NCBI GenBank assembly: GCA_021648465.1
Contig: JAKISR010000013.1
Location: 1-45,478 of the forward strand
Source: Sulfurimonas sp.
Lineage (GTDB): Bacteria > Campylobacterota > Campylobacteria > Campylobacterales > Sulfurimonadaceae
Direction of reading: 5' to 3'
Length of the DNA: 45,478 nucleotides
Shown: positions 23,731 through 30,118 of the stretch, one piece after another
Layout: each line of letters begins with the position of its first letter
Numbering within the stretch: position 1 is the first letter of the stretch
Program-made: the position numbers and the translations under genes
The notes under the pieces: generated by a model
The model's database searches: none
Seen by the model: only the letters and a program-made list of their open reading frames with translations
What the model was told of the DNA's origin: nothing

Positions 23731-24303
23731 ATGCTTGATATTTCTTGTGTCATCTTCGCAGGTGGCAGAAGTTCCAGAATGGGAGAAGACAAGTCTCTTC
23801 TCTCTTTTGGAGGCTTTGACACTCTAGCAGAGTTTCAACTTTCTCGTTTAAGTAAAATATTCAAAACCGTACATATTTCATGTAAAGATAAAAGTAAGTT
23901 TGATTTTAAAGCAAGTTTTATAGAAGATATAGAAACTGATTCTGTATTTGCTCCAACTGTTGGTTTTGTAGCAGTATATGAAAAGCTACCACAAGATAGT
24001 TTTTTTGCACTTAGCGTAGATTCTCCATTTATAAGTGAAAATGAAATAAATCAAATTATCAAAAATGATACTTTTGATGTGGACGCTACAATCGCTAAAA
24101 CAATATCTGGTATCCAACCGATGTGTGGGATATATCACCGTTCGTTGAAACATAAATTTATTAAAATGTTAAAAGAAAATAGACATAAATTAGGGCTTTT
24201 ATTAAAATTATCAAATACAAACTTTGTAGAGTTTAAAGATGAAAAACAATTTTTAAATCTTAATCATCCTCATGAATATCAAGAGGCTTTAAAACTTTTA
24301 TAA
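23731..24303 (+). CDS. mobA: Molybdenum cofactor guanylyltransferase MobA
   Basis: 190 aa, a nucleotidyltransferase fold. The GTP-binding signature FAGGRSSRMGEDKSLLSFGG is at about residues 9-28. It is followed by the metal-binding region ALSVDSPFI and the family-typical IQPMCGIYHRSL. MobA attaches GMP to molybdopterin, making the guanine dinucleotide cofactor used by DMSO-reductase-family enzymes such as nitrate reductase and formate dehydrogenase. It starts 1 bp after the OmpA-type gene and is followed by moaC at 62 bp, which supports the cofactor role. Confidence 0.9.
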   Translation: MLDISCVIFAGGRSSRMGEDKSLLSFGGFDTLAEFQLSRLSKIFKTVHISCKDKSKFDFKASFIEDIETDSVFAPTVGFVAVYEKLPQDSFFALSVDSPFISENEINQIIKNDTFDVDATIAKTISGIQPMCGIYHRSLKHKFIKMLKENRHKLGLLLKLSNTNFVEFKDEKQFLNLNHPHEYQEALKLL

Positions 24304-24364
24304 ACATCTTACATAATTCTTCTGCTATAATAATAATGAAGTAAAATTAGAAAGAATTACAATA

Positions 24365-24835
24365 ATGAACTTAACTCATTTAGATGAAAACCAAAGACCA
24401 AAAATGGTTGATGTATCAGATAAAAATCAAACAACTAGAATAGCAATAGCAAGTGGAATTATAGAGATGAGTCAAGATGCTTATGATGCTATTGTAAGTG
24501 AGAAAACAAAAAAAGGTCCAGTACTTCAAACTGCTGTAATTGCAGCTATTATGGGAGTTAAAAAAACAAGTGACTTAATCCCTATGTGTCATCCACTAAA
24601 TCTTAGTGGAATCAACTGTAATATTAAAGAGTTAAATGAACTTCCAGGATTTAAACTCACAGTAACAGCAAAACTTACAGGTCAAACAGGTGTCGAGATG
24701 GAAGCCCTTACTGGAACAAGTATTGGGCTTTTAACTATTTATGATATGGTAAAAGCGATAGACAAGGGCATGATTATAAGAAATGTACAGTTAGAAACTA
24801 AATCAGGGGGTAAAAATGGAAATTATCAACGATAG
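24365..24835 (+). CDS. moaC: Cyclic pyranopterin monophosphate synthase MoaC
   Basis: 156 aa, full length. Signatures are MVDVSDKNQTTRIAIASG, KKTSDLIPMCHPLNLSG, VTAKLTGQTGVEMEALTGTS and LTIYDMVKAIDKGM. Working after MoaA, MoaC forms cyclic pyranopterin monophosphate from the 8-cyclo intermediate in molybdenum cofactor synthesis. It overlaps the next gene by 20 bp, so the DUF493 gene is translationally coupled. It sits with mobA. The remaining moa/moe genes are not in the window. Confidence 0.97.
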   Translation: MNLTHLDENQRPKMVDVSDKNQTTRIAIASGIIEMSQDAYDAIVSEKTKKGPVLQTAVIAAIMGVKKTSDLIPMCHPLNLSGINCNIKELNELPGFKLTVTAKLTGQTGVEMEALTGTSIGLLTIYDMVKAIDKGMIIRNVQLETKSGGKNGNYQR

Positions 24836-25085
24836 TGATAAAAAAATAGAACTTATTTATCCATGCTCTTGGTCTTATAAAATAATAGGGTGCGAGGAAG
24901 AAGCTATAGAAGTAGCTATTAATGATGTTATTGATAGTAGAGAACGCTCACTCACTCATTCACATAATTCTAAAGGTGGAAAATACGTAAGCATGAATCT
25001 TGAACTACTTGTTCATAATGAGGATGATAGAAATTTTATTTATGAAGAACTTAAAAAACATCAAGACATAAAAATGGTGCTTTAA
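24816..25085 (+). CDS. DUF493 (YbeD-like) family protein
   Basis: 89 aa matching the small alpha-beta DUF493/YbeD fold: KIELIYPCSWSYKIIGCEEE at the start, HNSKGGKYVSMNLELLVHNEDD in the middle, and a final helix and strand FIYEELKKHQDIKMVL. The fold is ACT/ferredoxin-like and a regulatory role has been suggested for the family. The function is unknown. The start lies inside moaC (20 bp overlap), and GGGGG just upstream of the ATG may serve as the ribosome-binding site. Confidence 0.8.
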   Translation: MEIINDSDKKIELIYPCSWSYKIIGCEEEAIEVAINDVIDSRERSLTHSHNSKGGKYVSMNLELLVHNEDDRNFIYEELKKHQDIKMVL

Positions 25086-25099
25086 TAAAAGGATTAATA

Positions 25100-26158
25100 A
25101 TGGATTTAAAAATATTACAAGAAAGCTTTAAAAACTCATATAATAATAGATATAAAAATTTAGAAAAAAGAGTTACTTCAGCAATAGAAGTTGCTAAAGA
25201 TAAACAAAATATATATATAAATAAACTTTCCTTAGATGAGCTAAATATTATTACAACAACAATTATAGAGATAGAAACCAAAAAGCTTCATAATGAAGTT
25301 GAAGATCTAATATCTAAAAAAGAGAAATTGGAGCGAAATTTAGAGAAAAAATCAATTGAACTTCAAGAGACAAAGTATAGTATTTTTAATGTTATTGAGT
25401 CTTTGGTTGATAACAATGACACTCTAACTTTAGCTAAGCTTCACCAATCAAAACTTCAAACTGTAGATCTTTATGAACTACTTGGAGAAACTGTTGAGTC
25501 TGCAATTATTACGGTATTAGAAAAATCAAAAGATAATGAAGCTAATGAGACAATACAAGAAGTTATAAAAGAATTAACATATCAAACCATAAAAGAGGGT
25601 ACTCTAAATACTATTAGAGTGAGAAAAATATTATCAACAATACTGCAATCATCTATAGAGATAGCAGAAGCAACATCAAATAAATCTAAAGATATTTTAG
25701 AAGCAACTCTAAGAGGGATGAGAACAGGTTTGCTTCACGCTATAGATAGATTTAAAAGAAGGTTGGCCTATATGCCATTAGAGGCAAAACATATATTAAT
25801 AGAAGATTATGACACTATTATGGAAGATTTAAATCAAGCAGATACCTTATTTTTACAGGTTGTTCAAACTCAAGCAAACGAGAGTAGTAAAGATATTAAA
25901 AAAACTTTAATAGACCTTAATAAAAAGATGCACCATGATTTAGAAGAGCTAATGCATATCTCCAAAGAAACAGCTCAAGTTATGAAAGATAGATTTTCAT
26001 CATTTGCAAAAACAGCAGTTAAAACAGCTGATACAGCACTTCATTCCGAAGCTGCAAAAGAAGCTAAAAGAATGGGAATTCAAGCTTTAGGTGTTGCAAA
26101 ATCTGCACTTGGACATGCTTTAAAATCGGCAAAAGATGTGATGGACACTAAAAAATAA
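25100..26158 (+). CDS. Uncharacterised long helical protein, phasin-like in character
   Basis: 352 aa, almost entirely helical, with no signal peptide. There is a coiled coil around residues 62-92 (KLHNEVEDLISKKEKLERNL). A middle region has repeated short helices (EATSNKSKDILEATLRGMRT). The amphipathic Ala/Lys-rich C-terminal tail (AVKTADTALHSEAAKEAKRM; SALGHALKSAKDVM) resembles phasins, histone-H1-like proteins or apolipoprotein-like surface binders. I do not recognise a named family with certainty (possibly DUF6781). AAGGA precedes the ATG. It is 14 bp after the DUF493 gene and is the last gene before the restriction island. Confidence 0.6.
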   Translation: MDLKILQESFKNSYNNRYKNLEKRVTSAIEVAKDKQNIYINKLSLDELNIITTTIIEIETKKLHNEVEDLISKKEKLERNLEKKSIELQETKYSIFNVIESLVDNNDTLTLAKLHQSKLQTVDLYELLGETVESAIITVLEKSKDNEANETIQEVIKELTYQTIKEGTLNTIRVRKILSTILQSSIEIAEATSNKSKDILEATLRGMRTGLLHAIDRFKRRLAYMPLEAKHILIEDYDTIMEDLNQADTLFLQVVQTQANESSKDIKKTLIDLNKKMHHDLEELMHISKETAQVMKDRFSSFAKTAVKTADTALHSEAAKEAKRMGIQALGVAKSALGHALKSAKDVMDTKK

Positions 26159-26277
26159 ATCTTTATAGAGCCACTTGCAAATTCAAACATCACAAACAGC
26201 TAATTTTTCCTCATAGTCATTTTCAAGATTAAAAAATCTCTATGAGGTAATAATTCTTGTATTTTATCTTAATTTCA

Positions 26278-26404
26278 GACTTAATTTTTAAAACGGGGGT
26301 TTAAAAGCTCACTAAATAATAATCTACTAAATTTAACTTCAAACTTTTACTCAATCCACGATGTAAACTAATCATATTTTTACCCTCAATTTTTTAATTA
26401 AGTC
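26278..26404. repeat. Inverted GACTTAATT pair before the restriction island
   Basis: GACTTAATT (26278-26286) and AATTAAGTC (26396-26404) bracket a 127-bp stretch with no gene. A separate 8-bp dyad CCTCATAG/CTATGAGG lies at 26209-26216 and 26240-26247. Together they fill the 277-bp gap. The pair could be the ends of a small decayed mobile element or chance dyads in AT-rich DNA. Confidence 0.25.
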
Positions 26405-26435
26405 GGAAATTACCATTTATCTAAACAAAAAAGTT

Positions 26436-26639
26436 ATGAAAGAGAGTAAGGAGTATATACTTGATAGTGTGTTAGCTCATGAATATGCTCATGCACTTAT
26501 GTTTCAACAAGGTTACTTTCAAACTGGGAACGATGATCACTCTCCACTATGGCAACAAACCTGTATAAATTTAGGTGGAGTAAATTGTGAGCAATATGTC
26601 AATAACCATGATATAATTATGGGCAAATTACCATTTTAA
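26436..26639 (+). CDS. SprT-like zinc metallopeptidase fragment
   Basis: 67 aa from the first ATG. The frame extends upstream without a start to a stop at 26364, adding sequence like FLIKSEITIYLNKKV, which reads as the strand preceding the active-site helix. HEYAH (residues 15-19) is an HExxH zinc site. HSPLWQQTCINLGG resembles the SprT-type third-ligand region (a GH-x-x-x-W-type motif). The N-terminal half of such a protein is missing and no ribosome-binding site fits well, so this is probably a 5'-truncated relic. It directly precedes hsdM and has the same active-site chemistry as the YgjP-like gene at the other end of the island. Confidence 0.5.
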   Translation: MKESKEYILDSVLAHEYAHALMFQQGYFQTGNDDHSPLWQQTCINLGGVNCEQYVNNHDIIMGKLPF

Positions 26640-26683
26640 TACAATAAGTTATCTCTTTTTACAATTTTATAGGATTTATAAAT

Positions 26684-28231
26684 ATGAACAAACTCACACT
26701 TGAAACACTTGAGAGATGGTTATGGGATAGTGCCGATTTACTTAGAGGACACATAGATAGTTCAGACTTCAAGAACTATATCTTTGGCTTAATGTTCTTA
26801 AAGAGAGTAAATGACCAATTTCTTGAAGAAGCAAATATCGCTGTTAGTGAAGATGGTGTAAGTTTAGAAGAAGCCCTTGAAGATGAAGACTGCCACCAAT
26901 TTTTTATTCCTACTGATGCCTATTGGACTGAGCTAACTAAAAAGACTGAGAACATTGGTCAAGCACTCGATCGTGCTTTTTCACTTATAGAAGAACATAA
27001 CCCACAACTTGAAGGTGTTATGACTGCTGTTCATTTTGGCGATACTGAGAAACTTCCTGATAGCTTACTATCAAGACTACTACAACACTTTAACAAATAC
27101 TCTCTTGCTAATGAACACTTAGACAATCCAGATATTTTAGGCTCGGCTTATGAGTATTTAATCCGTGAATTTGCTGATGATGGTGGTAAAAAAGGTGGAG
27201 AGTTCTATACACCAAAAGAGGTAGTGAAACTTGTTGTAAGCCTTATAAAGCCCCAAGCAGGAAATAGTGTTTATGACCCTACTTGCGGAAGTGGTGGTAT
27301 GCTCATACAGAGTGCTAACTACATCAAAGCTAATGGTGGAACTATTGGGAAGTTTGTAGATGCTAAACTTTCCGGTCAAGAGAAAAACCTTGGAACTTGG
27401 GCTATTTGTAAGATTAATATGATTGTTCATAACTTCAAAGATAGTGACATACGAAAAGGAGATACTCTCTCTTCTCCAAAACATTTAGAACATAGTGAGC
27501 TTATGACTTATGACCGTGTAATTGCTAATCCACCATTTAGCTTAAAGAAGTGGTGGGCCCCTGCTGAGATAGATGTTAAGAGTGATGAGAACGGTAAAGA
27601 GATAGCACCAAAATATAATAGTGTTGTATCTGATGAGTATGGTAGATTTAAGTTTGGTATTCCCCCCAGAGGTTATGGAGATTTAGCATTTGTTCAACAT
27701 ATGATAAGTGTTCTTAAAAATGATGGTCGTATGGGTGTTGTTCTTCCTCACGGGATACTGTTTCGTGGTGGGACAGAAGGTAAGATACGAGAGGGATTAC
27801 TAAACAATGACATAGTAGAAGCGATAGTTGGACTTCCTGAGAAGCTGTTTTATAACACGGGCATACCTGCTTCAATCATAATTATAAACAAGAGTAAAGC
27901 CGAAAACCTTAAAAACAGAGTTGTGTTTATAGATGCTTCAAATGAATACAAAGATGGCAAAAACCAAAACACTCTGACAACTGAGAACATAAGTAAAATT
28001 GTAGATAGCTATGATGGACTTGAAGATATAGACAAGTTTATGAGAGTTGTTGCTATAAGTGAGATAAAAGAGAATGATTACAACTTAAATATTTCACGAT
28101 ACATTGATACAAGTGAAGATGAAGTTATTATTGACATTAAAGCTACTATGGAAGATATTAGTGATTTAGAAGTAAAAGAGCAAGAGATAGATATTAAGCT
28201 AAATGACTATTTGAAAAGCTTGGGTTTCTAA
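26684..28231 (+). CDS. hsdM: Type I restriction-modification DNA methyltransferase HsdM
   Basis: 515 aa. The HsdM N-terminal helical domain (LERWLWDSADLLRGHIDSSD; YIFGLMFLKRVNDQF) is followed by the adenine-N6 methyltransferase core. SAM motif I is YDPTCGSGGML (about 196-206) and the catalytic motif IV is NPPF (282-285). Target recognition is supplied by HsdS. AGGA lies before the ATG and hsdS begins 1 bp after the stop. M and S together methylate the recognition site. With HsdR they form the restriction enzyme. It looks intact and active. Confidence 0.97.
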   Translation: MNKLTLETLERWLWDSADLLRGHIDSSDFKNYIFGLMFLKRVNDQFLEEANIAVSEDGVSLEEALEDEDCHQFFIPTDAYWTELTKKTENIGQALDRAFSLIEEHNPQLEGVMTAVHFGDTEKLPDSLLSRLLQHFNKYSLANEHLDNPDILGSAYEYLIREFADDGGKKGGEFYTPKEVVKLVVSLIKPQAGNSVYDPTCGSGGMLIQSANYIKANGGTIGKFVDAKLSGQEKNLGTWAICKINMIVHNFKDSDIRKGDTLSSPKHLEHSELMTYDRVIANPPFSLKKWWAPAEIDVKSDENGKEIAPKYNSVVSDEYGRFKFGIPPRGYGDLAFVQHMISVLKNDGRMGVVLPHGILFRGGTEGKIREGLLNNDIVEAIVGLPEKLFYNTGIPASIIIINKSKAENLKNRVVFIDASNEYKDGKNQNTLTTENISKIVDSYDGLEDIDKFMRVVAISEIKENDYNLNISRYIDTSEDEVIIDIKATMEDISDLEVKEQEIDIKLNDYLKSLGF

Positions 28232-28232
28232 G

Positions 28233-29417
28233 GTGGTAGCTGATGGTTATAAAGATACTGAGATTGGGGTTATTCCTATTGAGTGGGAAGTTGTGAAAGT
28301 TGGCAATATACTAAATGTTCAAACTGGAAAAATGAATGCCCAAGACCAAGTTAATGAGGGAGAATATCCTTTTTTTACTCGTTCTATTGATGTTCAAACT
28401 ATTGATACTTATGCTTATGATACAGAAGCTTTATTCATAGCTGGTGAGGGAAATTTCAAAGTTAAATATTATAATGGTAAGTTTAACTGTCACCAACGAA
28501 CTTATATGCTAACTTCAATAAATGATAATAATATGAAGTTTCTATTAAATGCTATTCAACCAAAAGTAAATAAATTAATTGCTACCTCTGTTGGTTCTAC
28601 TGTTCAATCACTTAGAAAGCCAATTATTGAAGCTCTTAAAATCCCACTCCCACCACTAAAAGAACAAGAAAAAATAGCTGATATTCTCTCAACTGCTGAT
28701 GAAAAGATAGATGCTATTGCTTCACAAATTGAAAAGGCTCAAACACTTAAAAAAGGGCTACTACAAAAGCTACTAAGTGAGGGTATAAATCATTGTGAGT
28801 TTAAGGATAGTGAGCTTGGGAAGATACCTGAGAGTTGGGAGGTTGTTGAACTACCTCATATAACTGATAAAATAACAAGTGGTGGAACACCATCAAGAAA
28901 AAAAGTAGAATATTTTGAAAATGGAACGGTTAATTGGATTAAGACTGGAGAATTAAGAGATTGCTACATTTATAATTCAAAAGAAAAAATCACAGAAGAT
29001 GCTGTTGCTAACTCATCAGCAAAAGTATTTCCAATTGACACTTTACTGATTGCGATGTATGGGGCAACAATTGGACGAACAGCTTACTTAAAAACAGAGT
29101 GTTCAACAAATCAAGCCTGTTGTGCTATCATATTTAATAAAAGTATAGCCGACCCCTATTTTTATTGGAAATATTTTCACTTTATTAAAGATGATTTGAT
29201 TAGTCAAGGAAGAGGGGCTGGACAGCCAAATATTAGTCAATCAATCATTAAAACTTTGCTTATTCCATTCCCACCACTCAAAGAACAAAAACAAATAGCC
29301 GACATATTATCAACTGCTGATGAAAAGTTAGAAGTGCTTAGAGCTAAAAAAGATAAGTTTGAAACACTTAAAAAAGGTTTATTACAAAAGCTTTTGAGTG
29401 GAGAGATTAGGGTTTAA
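28233..29417 (+). CDS. hsdS: Type I restriction-modification specificity subunit HsdS
   Basis: 394 aa with two target-recognition domains, each opened by a matching segment (TEIGVIPIEWEV near residue 9; SELGKIPESWEV near 194). Each domain ends in a matching conserved coiled coil: PPLKEQEKIADILSTADEKI (about 146-165) and PPLKEQKQIADILSTADEKL (about 347-366), both followed by LKKGLLQKLLS. This half-repeat layout specifies a bipartite recognition sequence. The start is GTG 28233, which overlaps or abuts the hsdM end. The DNA repeats between the halves could allow recombination that swaps recognition domains. No partner hsdS is seen here. Confidence 0.95.
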   Translation: MVADGYKDTEIGVIPIEWEVVKVGNILNVQTGKMNAQDQVNEGEYPFFTRSIDVQTIDTYAYDTEALFIAGEGNFKVKYYNGKFNCHQRTYMLTSINDNNMKFLLNAIQPKVNKLIATSVGSTVQSLRKPIIEALKIPLPPLKEQEKIADILSTADEKIDAIASQIEKAQTLKKGLLQKLLSEGINHCEFKDSELGKIPESWEVVELPHITDKITSGGTPSRKKVEYFENGTVNWIKTGELRDCYIYNSKEKITEDAVANSSAKVFPIDTLLIAMYGATIGRTAYLKTECSTNQACCAIIFNKSIADPYFYWKYFHFIKDDLISQGRGAGQPNISQSIIKTLLIPFPPLKEQKQIADILSTADEKLEVLRAKKDKFETLKKGLLQKLLSGEIRV

Positions 29418-29464
29418 TTATATAGCAATTCAGTTATTTCCAAAATGGAAACAACTACCACAGT

Positions 29465-29493
29465 TTGACTTATGTATATAAATAGTATATAAT
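29465..29493 (+). promoter_or_regulatory. Near-consensus sigma-70 promoter for the antitoxin-toxin-hsdR-ygjP transcript
   Basis: TTGACT (29465-29470) and TATAAT (29488-29493) are separated by exactly 17 bp, 31 bp before the antitoxin ATG. It lies in the only sizeable gap (106 bp) inside the hsd locus. AT-rich half-sites around the -10 (TATA at several spacings) and a TTTCC/GGAAA dyad at 29437-29451 could be operators for the ribbon-helix-helix antitoxin. The promoter suggests that hsdR is expressed independently of hsdMS. Confidence 0.7.
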
Positions 29494-29523
29494 TAAAGAT
29501 ATATTTTAATTAAAGGATTTTAA

Positions 29524-29793
29524 ATGCACTCACTAGCACAACTTCAAAAACAACAAGTAGGGCTTAGGCTTCCTGTTTATTTGGTAGAACAGATAGATGA
29601 GTTTACCAAAGAATACAACTTAAATAGAACAGATATTATCATAGAGTCTATAAAATCGTATATGGCAGAGCAAGAAGCACAGGAACTTTATAGAAATTTT
29701 GATGCATCTTGTAAGGAACTCAGAGAAGTTTTAGATGACCCTAAAAAAGCCAAAGAGTTACAAACCATAGAAGAATTTCTTGATGAGCTTTAA
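29524..29793 (+). CDS. Ribbon-helix-helix antitoxin (RelB/CopG-like)
   Basis: 89 aa. The N-terminal part (QQVGLRLPVYLVEQIDEFTK; EYNLNRTDIIIESIKSYM) is a ribbon-helix-helix DNA-binding fold. The acidic helical C-terminus (REVLDDPKKAKELQTIEEFL) is suited to wrap and neutralise a basic toxin. It overlaps the toxin gene by 11 bp (toxin ATG at 29783), the standard antitoxin-first arrangement. AAAGGA precedes its ATG. As for other type II pairs, it probably represses its own promoter with the toxin. What is unusual is its place between hsdS and hsdR. Confidence 0.85.
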   Translation: MHSLAQLQKQQVGLRLPVYLVEQIDEFTKEYNLNRTDIIIESIKSYMAEQEAQELYRNFDASCKELREVLDDPKKAKELQTIEEFLDEL

Positions 29794-30118
29794 AATAAAG
29801 CCAGTTGATGGCTTTAAAAGAGACTTTAAAAAATTAGCAAAAAAACATAAAAAACTAGATAATGATGTCAGAAAAACTATATTAGAGTTAAAAGAGAACC
29901 CAAAGGCTGGTACTGCTTTACAGCATAATTGTTATAAAATCAGAATGGCAAATTCTTCTACATCAAGAGGAAAGAGTGGAGGTTTCAGACTTATATACTA
30001 TTTTATAGATGAAAAAAATGACCTTTATCTTATGAATATTTACTCTAAAACCCAAAAAGAAAATATATCTGACAATGAACTCTTAGAACTTCTAAAGAAT
30101 AATGGTTTAGATAAATGA
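29783..30118 (+). CDS. RelE/ParE-superfamily toxin (mRNA interferase-like)
   Basis: 111 aa from ATG 29783. A TTG at 29780 is also in frame but adds only one residue. It is a basic alpha-beta RelE-type fold: FKRDFKKLAKKHKKLDNDVR helix, HNCYKIRMANSSTSRGKSGG loop, FRLIYYFIDEKNDLYLMNIY strands and a C-terminal helix. The Arg/Lys-rich GKSGGFR segment is characteristic of RelE/HigB-like ribosome-dependent RNases. It overlaps the antitoxin. Its TGA overlaps the hsdR ATG (ATGA at 30115-30118), so restriction-subunit translation is coupled to toxin translation. Confidence 0.85.
   Translation: MSFKIKPVDGFKRDFKKLAKKHKKLDNDVRKTILELKENPKAGTALQHNCYKIRMANSSTSRGKSGGFRLIYYFIDEKNDLYLMNIYSKTQKENISDNELLELLKNNGLDK

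Noticed and set aside
26159..26435. Complete insertion sequence before the restriction island
   Set aside because: There are inverted 8- and 9-mers but no transposase frame, and the arms are too short and AT-rich to define an element.
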